Shown in pieces: positions 44,504 to 54,201 of a DNA stretch of 64,000 nt; position 1 is the stretch's first letter, and each line of letters begins with the position of its first letter. The notes under the pieces are model-generated. The model was not told the DNA's origin. It worked only from the letters and a program-made list of their open reading frames with translations, and did not search any database. The DNA lies in assembly GCA_902779305.1 (NCBI GenBank), contig CACZBD010000002.1, positions 62,001-126,000 of the forward strand, in the 5' to 3' direction. The translations under genes and the position numbers were made by a program. The stretch is from an uncultured Lachnospiraceae bacterium. GTDB taxonomy: Bacteria > Bacillota > Clostridia > Lachnospirales > Lachnospiraceae.

Positions 44504-45523
44504 TTGGAACAAAAGAAAGTCACGATCATTTCGATCATCTATCAGGTGGAGCCTTATCTACAGCAGTGTCTTGAGAGCATCCTGAAGCAGTCCTACAAAA
44601 ATCTTGAGATCCTGCTGATCGTCGGCGTTTCCGACAAGCCTGAAAATAATGATAAAAGCTTACAGATCGCAGAAACATATGCGGCAAAAGATACAAGGAT
44701 CAAGCTGGTATCCTGCCCCGCAAGAGGGATCGCGGATGCAAGAAACGTCGGCCTTTCCCATGTCACGGGGGATCTCATTGCCTTTGTGGACGGAGATGAC
44801 TGGGTAGATGATGATTTTATATCCTCTCTGGTTTCGTCCATGGAAGAGCAAAAAAGCCAGATCGCAGTCTGCGGCAGATACTATGAGTTTCAAAACCGGA
44901 CACAGGCAGATGCCGTAAACGCTCCTGTCCTCATGAACGCAAAGGAAGCCATGGCCATGATCTTAAACGGCACCGGGTTCTTCCTGCATCTTTGGGACAA
45001 GCTGTTTGTAAAAAGTCTCTTTGACGGGGTGATCTTTCCGACGGATCATGTCGTGGAAGACAGGATCATCGTCAGCAGGATCTTAGGATCGGCGGAAAAG
45101 ATCTGCTACAACAGCAGCCCGAAGTACCATTTCAGAGAGCGGAGCGGTTCGAATTCGAAAAAACCGGGGATGGAATGGCATAACGCCGTTGCAAACCGGG
45201 TGCTCAGCGAATATGTCCTTGAAAACTTTCCGGCGCTTTCCCATGAGACCGGGCGGTTCACCTTACAGGAAACCCTGACATCCCTGCAAAATCTCCTGGT
45301 AAGCGGAAAGCCTTCCAAAGAGAATAAAAAGGCATACGAAGAAGAGATCAGGGAGTTTGTCGAAGAGATCAGGACCATCCGGAAGGACAACAAAGACAAT
45401 CCGCTCATCGGAAGGACCTTAAAGATCAAGACCATGCTGGCCCTTAAGTGCAGACCTTTGTTAAAACAGATCACGATCAGGCACCAGAACAGGGATAAGA
45501 GCGCATTTGTGCGTTACCGCTAG
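44504..45523 (+). CDS. Glycosyltransferase family 2
   Basis: A 339-residue GT-A enzyme: KVTIISIIYQVEPYLQQCLE, YKNLEILLIVGV, CPARGIADARNVGLSHVTGD and AFVDGDDWVDDDF (metal site), then the later HVVEDRIIVSRIL with the ED pair. The start is TTG at 44504 with AAGGAG five bases upstream, overlapping the previous stop region; no suitable ATG is nearby. The last 80 residues are basic and probably helical. Donor unknown. Confidence 0.9.
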   Translation: MEQKKVTIISIIYQVEPYLQQCLESILKQSYKNLEILLIVGVSDKPENNDKSLQIAETYAAKDTRIKLVSCPARGIADARNVGLSHVTGDLIAFVDGDDWVDDDFISSLVSSMEEQKSQIAVCGRYYEFQNRTQADAVNAPVLMNAKEAMAMILNGTGFFLHLWDKLFVKSLFDGVIFPTDHVVEDRIIVSRILGSAEKICYNSSPKYHFRERSGSNSKKPGMEWHNAVANRVLSEYVLENFPALSHETGRFTLQETLTSLQNLLVSGKPSKENKKAYEEEIREFVEEIRTIRKDNKDNPLIGRTLKIKTMLALKCRPLLKQITIRHQNRDKSAFVRYR

Positions 45524-45542
45524 ACAGAGTTGGAGACAAGGA

Positions 45543-47153
45543 ATGAGCAACACGCAGTGTTTTAAAAATAAAAGGATCCTGTTCATCTGCAGGGAAACCT
45601 ATTCCAAACCGTTATGGTTTGTGGCAAGGGATTATCTTGCCGCCGGGAATGAGGTCGCTGCGTTCTTTATCATGTCCTCGGAGTGTTCCTACAACAAATG
45701 CTATTACAACGTCAATACCTATTACCGGTTTAAGGAAGAACTTCCGGGGCTGAAACTCTATGATGTCAGAGATATCTGTGAACAGTACATTGAGGGATTA
45801 AAGGGCAAAGAGTCGCCCGTGGACCTTGCTTATCTTGAACAGATCGAGCGGGACTATTCCCACTTTAAGAATCTGAACATGCAGCTCATGTGCTCGCAGG
45901 AGAACACGAAGCATTATCACTGGCGCTATTACTGGAAGGTGACAAGCTACGAGGAGAACATGTTCTGGCTGCAGCTGAACTATCAGAAGATCCTCTCGGT
46001 CTTTGAAGAATTCAGACCGGACATGATCCTGGATTTTGACAATGCGGAACTGCAGCGGACCATCATCAATGAAGTGGCCTATGCGAAACATGTGCCTTAT
46101 ATCACCGTCGAGTATTCCAAATTCGGGTATTACAAGTATCCGACGTTTCAGAATACGATCGGGATCGATGATTATGTCAGAAGGACTTATGAAAAGAACC
46201 TGAAGAAAAAACCCGAAGAGATGGCGGATTCAATTGCCTACATCGAGGATTATCGCAAGAAGAGCACGATCATGAACAAGGAATTTGCCGGAACCGTGAC
46301 CGCGCAGTATAAAAGGGATTCCCTGTTCTGGATCTTACGGGTGATGCGCGGGAAGATCCATTACTTCTGGAACATGGACATTACGGCGAAGAATCTGAAA
46401 CTGAAAAGAAAAAGCAGATTCCTTTATGCGCCGAGCCTCCCCTATATCAGACATTACCTGCAGACAATGCTTGTAAAACGCAAATACATGGGGAAGAACA
46501 AACTCTTCGAAGCGCCGGTTGCGGGTGAGGATTACGTTTACATGCCCCTGCACCTGATCCCCGAATCCACGGTGTTCGTAAAGGCTTCCTACTATGTCGA
46601 TGAGCTGAACCTGATCGAGCAGGTCAGCAAATCCCTGCCGGTCGGCTGGAAGCTCTATGTCAAGGAACACCAGGCGATGCTCGGAGAGCGCGGGATCGAT
46701 TTCTATAAAAAAGTCAGGGAACTGCACAATGTGCGTCTCGTGCAGGTCAATCATTATCAGGACCCGAAACCCTGGATCACGGGCGCAAAGGGCGTGGTCA
46801 CGATCGTCGGCACGACGGCTTTTGAGGAAGCGCTGATGGGTAGAAGGTCGGTCATTTTCGGCGATGTTCCCTTCGAACTGATCGACGGGATCGACAAGAT
46901 CTCCGATTTCGAGGAACTGCCCGAGAAGATCCGAAACTTCGGCGAGATCGATAACATCCATTCCTGCGCGGCCTATTTAGAAACGATCAAGGAGATCGGG
47001 GTGGAGATCGACCTGTTCTATCTGATGGATGAAGCGGACAAAGTGCTCGGCAAAAAGGCGGAAGAAAGCGACAAATTCAAAGAACAGATTGAGCGGCTGA
47101 AGGAATTCTACGATAAGGGCTACAGCAGATATCTGGAAGAACACCGGGGCTGA
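45543..47153 (+). CDS. Capsule-polysaccharide-synthesis-like protein
   Basis: A 536-residue protein, tentatively of the Capsule_synth (KpsC/KpsS-like, PF05159) group. It opens with KRILFICRETYSKPLWFVAR. The C-terminal half has YVYMPLHLIPESTVFVKA, GWKLYVKEHQAMLGERGIDF, VTIVGTTAFEEALMGRRSVI and FGDVPFEL, blocks typical of GT-B enzymes of that class. The N-terminal half (Tyr- and Cys-rich) is not recognised. The ATG at 45543 has GGAG eight bases upstream. It precedes the NeuB gene by 54 bases, so transfer of a nonulosonic acid is a plausible role by position only. Confidence 0.68.
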   Translation: MSNTQCFKNKRILFICRETYSKPLWFVARDYLAAGNEVAAFFIMSSECSYNKCYYNVNTYYRFKEELPGLKLYDVRDICEQYIEGLKGKESPVDLAYLEQIERDYSHFKNLNMQLMCSQENTKHYHWRYYWKVTSYEENMFWLQLNYQKILSVFEEFRPDMILDFDNAELQRTIINEVAYAKHVPYITVEYSKFGYYKYPTFQNTIGIDDYVRRTYEKNLKKKPEEMADSIAYIEDYRKKSTIMNKEFAGTVTAQYKRDSLFWILRVMRGKIHYFWNMDITAKNLKLKRKSRFLYAPSLPYIRHYLQTMLVKRKYMGKNKLFEAPVAGEDYVYMPLHLIPESTVFVKASYYVDELNLIEQVSKSLPVGWKLYVKEHQAMLGERGIDFYKKVRELHNVRLVQVNHYQDPKPWITGAKGVVTIVGTTAFEEALMGRRSVIFGDVPFELIDGIDKISDFEELPEKIRNFGEIDNIHSCAAYLETIKEIGVEIDLFYLMDEADKVLGKKAEESDKFKEQIERLKEFYDKGYSRYLEEHRG

Positions 47154-47207
47154 AGCGGTAAGCGCAGGCAGATTAAAGATCAAGTACACAGGGAAAGGAA
47201 CAAGCAT

Positions 47208-48281
47208 ATGAGTATGATCATGGACAGGCTTCGCGAAGGAAAGTTTGTGCTGATCGCAGAGATCGGCGTCAACTATTACGATATCGCCAAAAAAGAGGGG
47301 ATCACCCCGATGGAAGCGGCAAAGGAGATGATCAAAGCAGCGAAAGAGGCCGGGATCCATGCGGTCAAATTCCAGACCTACAAGGCCGGAACGCTTGCCG
47401 CAAAAGCATCCCCGTCCTACTGGGACACAACGGAAGAACCGACGACATCGCAGTATGAACTGTTTCAAAAATTCGATTCCTTCGGGGAGGAAGAATACAG
47501 GGAACTGTACGAATACGCAAACGACTGCGGTATCGAGTTTTTCTCCACGGCGTTTGATTTTGCCTCGGCGGACTATCTGGATGACCTGATGGAAGTCTAC
47601 AAGATCTCCTCTTCGGACCTTTCCAATCTGCCGTTCATCAAATATCAGGCACTGAAAAACAAGCCGATCCTGTTATCCGTCGGGGCTTCGAACCTTGATG
47701 AGATCGAGGAGGCGATCGATACGATCCGTTCCGTCAATGAAAAAGAGATCGTTCTGATGCACTGCGTCCTCGAATATCCGACACCGTTCGAAGACGCCAA
47801 CCTGTTAAAGATCCTTTCGCTGAAAAGGCAGTTTCCGGAACTCATCATCGGTTATTCCGATCATACGAGACCGACAGAGGACTGTGATGTGATCAAGACG
47901 GCCTACAATCTCGGGGCGCTTTGTGTGGAGAAGCACTTTACACTGGATAAGACCCTGAAAGGAAACGATCACTATCATGCGATGGATCCGGAGGATGCAA
48001 AGCGGATCTTAAAAGCCATTGAGAAGATGGATATGCTCCGCGGAAGCGGTGAGATCAGATGTCTGGATACCGAGATGAGCGCAAGGCAGAATGCGAGACG
48101 CTCGATCGTATCGGCCGTGGATATCGCGAAGGGAACCGTGATCACCGAAGAAATGCTGACCTATAAGCGTCCGGGAAGCGGGATCGCGCCTTCGAGAATG
48201 CCGGAGCTGATCGGGAAGGTGGCGCTGACGGACATTCCGGAAGATACCATTTTGCAGGAGCAGATGATTTCGAATGAGTAA
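47208..48281 (+). CDS. neuB: NeuB-family nonulosonic acid synthase
   Basis: A 357-residue enzyme condensing PEP with a 2-acetamido-type hexose to a nine-carbon acid (sialic, legionaminic or pseudaminic type). The TIM barrel carries IAEIGVNY, AVKFQTYKAGTL, MHCVLEYPTPFEDANL, IIGYSDHTRPTEDCD and EKHFTLDKTLKGNDHYHAMD. The C-terminal SAF/antifreeze-like domain (from about 290) has ARRSIVSAVDIAKGTVIT with the substrate-contacting Arg. AAAGGAA precedes the ATG. It is the only NulO synthase here; which acid it makes cannot be told by eye. Confidence 0.92.
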   Translation: MSMIMDRLREGKFVLIAEIGVNYYDIAKKEGITPMEAAKEMIKAAKEAGIHAVKFQTYKAGTLAAKASPSYWDTTEEPTTSQYELFQKFDSFGEEEYRELYEYANDCGIEFFSTAFDFASADYLDDLMEVYKISSSDLSNLPFIKYQALKNKPILLSVGASNLDEIEEAIDTIRSVNEKEIVLMHCVLEYPTPFEDANLLKILSLKRQFPELIIGYSDHTRPTEDCDVIKTAYNLGALCVEKHFTLDKTLKGNDHYHAMDPEDAKRILKAIEKMDMLRGSGEIRCLDTEMSARQNARRSIVSAVDIAKGTVITEEMLTYKRPGSGIAPSRMPELIGKVALTDIPEDTILQEQMISNE

Positions 48282-49743
48282 AGAAGGAAAAGAGGTCTTA
48301 AAATCAGGGATCTGGTATACCGTTTCCTCCGTTGCGATCCGCGCCGTATCCATCATCACCTCGCCGATCTATACGGGGATGCTGTCGACCGGTGACTACG
48401 GGATCGCCAATACCTTCAATTCCTGGATCGAGATCTTCAATATCTTCACATGTCTGTGCGTCGTGTATTCGATCGGCAGGGCCAAACTGGATTTTGCGGA
48501 TAAATTTGATGAGTACTTATCCTGTCTGCAGGGACTTTCGAGTTCTTTTGCGGCCGTGGTCCTGATCGGCGCCGTGATCTTCAGGGAACAGATCTCTGCC
48601 CTGATCAAATATGAGATCCCGCTGGTGATCGTATTGTTTGCATACCTTGTGGTGTCTCCGAGTGTGGAATACACGCTGCAGAAGTGCAGATATGAATACC
48701 GTTACAAAGAGAATATCCTGATCTCGCTGATCACCTGCATCGGAACGGTGGCCTGTTCGATCCTCCTGATGCTTGTTTTCAATGACAGAAGGTATTTCGG
48801 CAAGATCATCGGCTCGATCCTGACGACATTTCTGCTCGGGATCTGTTTTTATGTGCGGATCCTGCTTCGGGGAAAACGCTTCTTTAAGAAAGAGTACTGG
48901 ATCTATGCGTTAAAATTCGGGCTTCCGATGATCCCGCATGCGCTTGCGCTCGTTGTTCTGGCACAGATCGACAGGATCATGATACGTGATCTTTGCTCGG
49001 AGAGTGATGCAGGCCTTTACATTTACGGTTACGGATTTGCCACGCTGCTGATGATCTTTACGAACGCGATCGGTCAGGCATGGCTGCCGTGGTTTAATGA
49101 GGAGCTGTTTGCGGGACACCGGGAACAGATCAAGAATTACCAGAAGAAGCTGGTGCTGCTTGGAACCTTCTTAACGATCGGGTTCGTGACCGTTGCGCCG
49201 GAGGCGCTGATGCTCCTTGCGCCGCGCGGCAGGGCATACTGGATCGCAAAATGGGTGGTTCCGCCGGTCGCGCTCGGCGCGCTTGCCCAGTATTTTTACA
49301 CAAATTACGTGAATGTGGAACTGTTTCACAAGAAGACGCCGATCATCGCGGCAAGCTCGATCCTTGCCGCCGTTGTGAACTTCGGACTGAATGCGGTCTT
49401 TATCCCGAGATTCGGCTATATCGCAGCTGCCTATACGACGTTTGCCTCTTACCTGTTTCTGATGCTCTTCCATTACGTGGCAACAAGGTTCGTGATCAAA
49501 GAAAACGTCTATGCCAATCTGTACATGTTCCTTGCCATGCTTTTTACCACAGGGATCTGTCTTGTGATCACGCTGTTCTATCAGAACGCATCCGACGGGG
49601 AGGCCTATGTACTGACACCGCTTTACCGCTACGGATTCATGGTTCTGGTGCTCGGCATTTTTGCAATTGTGAAGAGACATGATATAATGTTACTGTTTGA
49701 CTATCTTAAACAAAAATATCTGAAAAAGAATGTGAAAAAATGA
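48274..49743 (+). CDS. wzx: Wzx-type polysaccharide flippase (second copy)
   Basis: A 489-residue MOP-superfamily membrane protein with about 14 helices: SGIWYTVSSVAIRAVSIIT, PIYTGMLSTGDYGIANTF and IPHALALVVLAQIDRIMI are typical positions. Its start overlaps the neuB stop by eight bases and its end overlaps the cytidylyltransferase start by four, so it is translated as part of the nonulosonate cassette. It probably exports the lipid-linked unit containing that acid (inference). Clearly distinct in sequence from the flippases at 29214 and 59517. Confidence 0.9.
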   Translation: MSKEGKEVLKSGIWYTVSSVAIRAVSIITSPIYTGMLSTGDYGIANTFNSWIEIFNIFTCLCVVYSIGRAKLDFADKFDEYLSCLQGLSSSFAAVVLIGAVIFREQISALIKYEIPLVIVLFAYLVVSPSVEYTLQKCRYEYRYKENILISLITCIGTVACSILLMLVFNDRRYFGKIIGSILTTFLLGICFYVRILLRGKRFFKKEYWIYALKFGLPMIPHALALVVLAQIDRIMIRDLCSESDAGLYIYGYGFATLLMIFTNAIGQAWLPWFNEELFAGHREQIKNYQKKLVLLGTFLTIGFVTVAPEALMLLAPRGRAYWIAKWVVPPVALGALAQYFYTNYVNVELFHKKTPIIAASSILAAVVNFGLNAVFIPRFGYIAAAYTTFASYLFLMLFHYVATRFVIKENVYANLYMFLAMLFTTGICLVITLFYQNASDGEAYVLTPLYRYGFMVLVLGIFAIVKRHDIMLLFDYLKQKYLKKNVKK

Positions 49744-51386
49744 AGATACTGATCGTGATCCCCGCCAGAGGGGGCTCAAAGAGAATACCGAGAAAAAACG
49801 TCCGCATCATGTGCAAAAAGCCGCTGATCTGCTATTCGATCGAGAATGCGAAAGCGCTGCAGAAGGATCTCGATGTGGATGTGGCCGTTTCCACGGATGA
49901 TGAGGAACTGATCGGGATCGTGGAAAAGCGCGGCGTGGAAGTGGTAAGGCGTCCCGCAGAGCTTGCTACGGACCGGGTAACGCTGGATCCGGTCATCTAC
50001 CATGCGATGCAGCAGATGGAAGAAACGCACGGCTGCAGATATGATATCGTGATCACGATGCAGGCGACGTCCCCGACGCTGAAAACGGAAACCGTCAGGG
50101 CGGCCATAGAGTTTTTTATAAACAGCGAATGGGATACGGTCATTTCCGCGATGAACAAGCCGCACCTTTCCTGGGGTGTTGTTGACGGAAAGATCACGAA
50201 GAACTATGAAAAGCGCCTGAATTCGCAGGAACTGCCGGCCAATTACGTGGAGACCGGCGGCTTTCTGATCACGAGAAGGGAATGCGTGAAGGAAGATTCG
50301 AGGATCGGTGAAAAGGTCAACATCTTCGAGATCCCCGAGGAAGAGGCGATCGACATCGATACCTATTCCGATTGGGTGCTTTGCGAAAATATCTTAAGAA
50401 GGAAGAAGATCGTCTTCAGGACCGTCGGAAAAATGCAGCTTGGCATGGGCCATATCTACCGCTGCTTAACGCTTGCCTACAAGCTGACGGGGCATGAGAT
50501 CCTGTTTGTTGCGGATGCGCAGAGCGATCTTGGGATCGCAAGGATCAGGGAAGCGAATTTCCCGATCAGGCAGGTAAAAGACGAAGCGGAATTCGAGGAA
50601 CTGCTAAAAGAGGTGCAGCCGGATATCCTCGTGAACGACATTCTCGATACGACGGAAGAATATATGTCGATGGTTGTAAAGTATTGCAAGCGCGTGGTCA
50701 ATTTCGAGGATGTCGGAAGCGGCGCTAAATATGCGGATGCGGTGATCAATGCTCTGTATGAAAAGGGCGAGAAGCTGCATAACGAGTACTACGGATCCAA
50801 ATATTTCTGCATCCGGGATGAATTCCTCGAAGAGCATCCGAAAGAGTTCTCCGAGAAGGTGGAAAATATCCTCGTGATCTTCGGCGGTGCCGATCCGTCG
50901 GATCTGACGGGGCGGCTCTATGAGATCTGCAAGGTGCTGCACGGAAAGCATCCGTCCGTCAACTTTCATTTTCTGCTCGGCTTTGCCTATCCGTACAAGG
51001 ACAAGATCCTTACGGATGAGGAGAACAGGATCTATGTGCATACCGACGTCAAGCGTGTCAGCGCTTATATGAACAAGATGGATCTGGCCGTCACTTCGCA
51101 GGGGCGTACGGTCTACGAGCTTGCCAGCATGGGCGTTCCGTCCATCGTTCTTGCGCAGAATGAGCGTGAAGCAGAGCATGTGTTTGCCGGCATCCAGAAC
51201 GGCTTCATCAATTTAGGGATCGGCTCCGAGCAGGATGCGCTGACCATTATCTCCACGATCCGCTGGCTGATCCAGACGCCGAAGGTCAGGCAGGAAATGC
51301 GGAAGCTCCTGCTTTCCAAAGATTTTTCCAAGGGTCAGGACCGCGTGATCGGGCTGATCTTAAACGATTCGGACGACGAGGAATAA
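49740..51386 (+). CDS. Fusion: CMP-NulO cytidylyltransferase plus PseG-like domain
   Basis: A 548-residue two-domain protein. Residues 1-225 are a NeuA/PseF/SpsF-type cytidylyltransferase: IPARGGSKRIPRKNVR, LATDRVTLDPVIYHAMQQME, TMQATSPTLKTETVRAA and YVETGGFLITRR. Residues 228-548 resemble PseG/SpsG: GKMQLGMGHIYRCLTLAYKL near 232-251, ILVIFGGADPSDLTGR and VTSQGRTVYELASMGVPSI. PseG removes UDP from a trideoxy-hexose before NeuB-type condensation in pseudaminate synthesis. The fusion therefore joins an early and the last step of a NulO pathway. ATGA overlap with the flippase upstream. Confidence 0.88.
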   Translation: MKILIVIPARGGSKRIPRKNVRIMCKKPLICYSIENAKALQKDLDVDVAVSTDDEELIGIVEKRGVEVVRRPAELATDRVTLDPVIYHAMQQMEETHGCRYDIVITMQATSPTLKTETVRAAIEFFINSEWDTVISAMNKPHLSWGVVDGKITKNYEKRLNSQELPANYVETGGFLITRRECVKEDSRIGEKVNIFEIPEEEAIDIDTYSDWVLCENILRRKKIVFRTVGKMQLGMGHIYRCLTLAYKLTGHEILFVADAQSDLGIARIREANFPIRQVKDEAEFEELLKEVQPDILVNDILDTTEEYMSMVVKYCKRVVNFEDVGSGAKYADAVINALYEKGEKLHNEYYGSKYFCIRDEFLEEHPKEFSEKVENILVIFGGADPSDLTGRLYEICKVLHGKHPSVNFHFLLGFAYPYKDKILTDEENRIYVHTDVKRVSAYMNKMDLAVTSQGRTVYELASMGVPSIVLAQNEREAEHVFAGIQNGFINLGIGSEQDALTIISTIRWLIQTPKVRQEMRKLLLSKDFSKGQDRVIGLILNDSDDEE

Positions 51387-51389
51387 AGC

Positions 51390-52823
51390 ATGTCCAAAAG
51401 GACTGACGATTACGAAGAACTGTATGATGACTATGAGGAAATGGAACAGCAGGAGGATATTTCGGCTGTTTCACTTTCTCATAACATCAGAAACGAATAT
51501 ATCGGTCAGGGAACGGCTGATGACAGATCACGTCCGGTCTATTCCCGCGAGGCGCACAAAGTATTCTCTTCGATGGACTACATGAATGAGAATAAGCGTG
51601 TGCTTCTGATCAATACCGTGGCGGCGACCGGCAGTGTCGGGCGGATCGTGACGGGGCTTTATCATGCCCTTGAAGACCACGGATACGAGTGTCTCATTGC
51701 CTACGGAAGAGGAGAGCCGCCGGAAGACTGCAGATACTACAGGATCGGGTCGGATACGGATGTCTATATCCACGGCGGACTGAGCAGGCTTACGGACAGA
51801 CAGGGGTTCTATTCCACGTCCGCCACCAAGGCGCTGATCCGCGTGATCGAGGACTTCGATCCGGACATCATCCATCTGCACAACATTCACGGCTACTATC
51901 TGAATGTCAGGACGCTGTTTGATTATCTGCACGATCGGAAGCGCAAGGTGATCTGGACACTGCATGACTGCTGGGCGTTTACCGGACACTGCTCCCACTT
52001 TGAATATATCGGCTGTATGAAATGGCAGACCTGCTGCGATTCCTGCGAACAGCTGAACGAGTATCCGAAATCCATGGTCATGGATAATTCCAGAAGGAAC
52101 TTTCTGGAGAAAAAGGTGCTGTTCACGGGTCTTAAGAACATGACGATCGTAACGCCTTCACAGTGGCTTGCGGAACGGGTGCAGCAGTCCTTCCTGAAGG
52201 ACTATCCACTGGTAGTTGTTCCGACGGGGATCGATCTCGAACGGTTCTATCCCATGCCGGAGATCCGGGAAAAGGGCAATCTGATCTTCGAACTGAAGCG
52301 GCGGATGGGGCTTCGCGGAAAGACCATCCTGCTCGGCGTTGCCAATCCCTGGCGGGAAAGAAAGGGCTTAAACCAGTTTGTGAACCTGTCCAAGATGATC
52401 GATGACCGTACTGCGATCATTTTGCTGGGGCTGGATGATGATCAGCTTTCCGAACTGCCGGATTCCATCATCGGCCTGGCAAAAACCGACAGCATCGAGG
52501 AACTGGTCGCGATCTATTCGATGGCGGATATCTATGTGAACCTGACATTGGAGGATACGTTCCCGACCACCAATTTGGAGGCGCTTGCCTGCGGAACACC
52601 CGTGATCACGTTCAAGGCAGGCGGAAGTCCGGAAAGCTTGGATGAGACCTGCGGGATCGTGGTAGAGCGCAATTCGATCCAGGGCGTTCTGGCTGCGATC
52701 GACAAGATCCGCAGCAGCAGGGGGATCTGCTATACGCAGGAAATGTGCGTAAGAAGAGCGGAATACTACAGCAGGGATTACCGCTTTATGGAATATATCC
52801 AGGAAGTTTATGACATGATGTAA
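51390..52823 (+). CDS. Glycosyltransferase family 4 with acidic N-terminal extension
   Basis: A 477-residue GT-B protein. Residues 1-68 form a hydrophilic extension with a Tyr/Asp/Glu-rich start (DDYEELYDDYEEMEQQED). The enzyme proper begins KRVLLINTVAATGSVGRIV and has DIIHLHNIHGYYLNVRTLFD, TLHDCWAFTGHCSHFEYIGC and a Cys cluster (CMKWQTCCDSC). VPTGIDLERFYP and NLTLEDTFPTTNLEALACGT follow, the latter being the GT4 glutamate block. The HDCWAFTGHC subtype is common in capsule and colanic-acid-type loci. It begins three bases after the upstream stop. Confidence 0.88.
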   Translation: MSKRTDDYEELYDDYEEMEQQEDISAVSLSHNIRNEYIGQGTADDRSRPVYSREAHKVFSSMDYMNENKRVLLINTVAATGSVGRIVTGLYHALEDHGYECLIAYGRGEPPEDCRYYRIGSDTDVYIHGGLSRLTDRQGFYSTSATKALIRVIEDFDPDIIHLHNIHGYYLNVRTLFDYLHDRKRKVIWTLHDCWAFTGHCSHFEYIGCMKWQTCCDSCEQLNEYPKSMVMDNSRRNFLEKKVLFTGLKNMTIVTPSQWLAERVQQSFLKDYPLVVVPTGIDLERFYPMPEIREKGNLIFELKRRMGLRGKTILLGVANPWRERKGLNQFVNLSKMIDDRTAIILLGLDDDQLSELPDSIIGLAKTDSIEELVAIYSMADIYVNLTLEDTFPTTNLEALACGTPVITFKAGGSPESLDETCGIVVERNSIQGVLAAIDKIRSSRGICYTQEMCVRRAEYYSRDYRFMEYIQEVYDMM

Positions 52824-52839
52824 CTGTATGGGATCTGAT

Positions 52840-54201
52840 ATGAAACGTAAAGGCATTAACTGGTTCTGCACGAAATTCGAAAAGTCCATACTCTTTCTGA
52901 TCAAGATGCTTGTCTACGCCGCATGCTTTGCGACGTTCTTTTTACTGTTCTCGATCGACAACCGTGAGATCATCGTGCTTTCGAGAACGGCGGCGGTAAC
53001 CTTATCCACCTATGTCATGATCCTGATCCTGCTGACCGGGATCTACGGGCGTTTTGATGTCGGACAACGGAAGAAAAAGGCGATCGTCTTTTCGCTTTGC
53101 CTGGCGCATCTTCTGACTGACCTTGTCACCTATCTGGAACTGTCCATCATGAAGACGAATGAGGCCAACAATACGACCTTCAGGCTGGAGAACTTCGGGA
53201 TCCTGTTTGCCGTCATTGCGCTGCAGTTCCTTCTGATCATGGCATTTACGAGTCTCGGAAGCGCTTTTTATTTCTATGTGAACGGGGCGGAAAAATGCCT
53301 GATCGTAACATCCCTGCAGGATGATGCAAAGCGTGTGGAAGAATCCCTGAAGGGTTTTCGGAGACGTTATGAGGTTTTAGGGATCTGTGCGTATGATGAC
53401 CCGGATCTTGAGAAGCGGATGCTTGAAGCCGATACGATCGTGCTTTATGAAGTGCCCGTCGATGTTCGGACAGGGATCGTGAACTTCAGTTACCAGAACC
53501 TGAAAAATGTCTATTTTAACCCGCATATCGCAGACATTCTCGAACAGAACGCCAAACGGATCACTGTCGATGACGTTTCGTTTTTTGCATCCCAGTTCCA
53601 TACGATCACGTTTGAACAGCGGATCATCAAGCGTCTGATGGATATTTTCATCTCTGCGCTCGGTCTGATCATCACCAGTCCTGTTTTGCTCATCGCTTCG
53701 ATCGCCATCAAAAAACATGACGGCGGAAAGGTTTTGTTCAAGCAGAGGAGGGCGACCGTTCACGGAAAGATCTTTGAGATCTATAAGTTTCGGACAATGA
53801 AGGAAAATGCCGGGAACTATTCCGTGAAAGATCATGACGACAGGGTCACAAAACCCGGAAAATTCCTTCGGAAATACCGGATCGATGAACTGCCGCAGCT
53901 GTTCAATATCCTGAAAGGGGATATGTCCCTTGTCGGACCGCGCCCCGAAATGCTTGAAAATGTTGAGGAATACACAAAAGAGCTGCCGGAATTCAGATAC
54001 CGTTTAAGGATGAAGGCGGGACTGACCGGTTACGCCCAGATCATCGGAAAATACAATACCAGTTCCAGAGACAAACTGATGCTGGACTTAATGTATATCG
54101 AGAATTTCAGCATCTTAAGGGATATCCAGCTGCTGTTCCAGACGATCCTGGTCCTCTTTAAAGCGGAGGATTCCACAGAGGCATTTCATGACGAAGATTA
54201 G
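52840..54201 (+). CDS. Polyprenyl-phosphate sugar-1-phosphate transferase, WbaP-like (second copy)
   Basis: A 453-residue paralogue of the 24179 product with the same design. Four N-terminal helices and a cytoplasmic middle domain precede the transferase domain: LMDIFISALGLIITSPVLLI, IYKFRTMKENAGN, RIDELPQLFNILKGDMSLVG (catalytic Asp-Glu) and KAGLTGYAQIIGKYNTSSRD. Its start is either 52840 (GGGA six bases before) or 52828. It lies in the last part of the glycan run, followed by three glycosyltransferases, suggesting a separate repeat unit or a differently controlled initiation. Confidence 0.9.
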   Translation: MKRKGINWFCTKFEKSILFLIKMLVYAACFATFFLLFSIDNREIIVLSRTAAVTLSTYVMILILLTGIYGRFDVGQRKKKAIVFSLCLAHLLTDLVTYLELSIMKTNEANNTTFRLENFGILFAVIALQFLLIMAFTSLGSAFYFYVNGAEKCLIVTSLQDDAKRVEESLKGFRRRYEVLGICAYDDPDLEKRMLEADTIVLYEVPVDVRTGIVNFSYQNLKNVYFNPHIADILEQNAKRITVDDVSFFASQFHTITFEQRIIKRLMDIFISALGLIITSPVLLIASIAIKKHDGGKVLFKQRRATVHGKIFEIYKFRTMKENAGNYSVKDHDDRVTKPGKFLRKYRIDELPQLFNILKGDMSLVGPRPEMLENVEEYTKELPEFRYRLRMKAGLTGYAQIIGKYNTSSRDKLMLDLMYIENFSILRDIQLLFQTILVLFKAEDSTEAFHDED

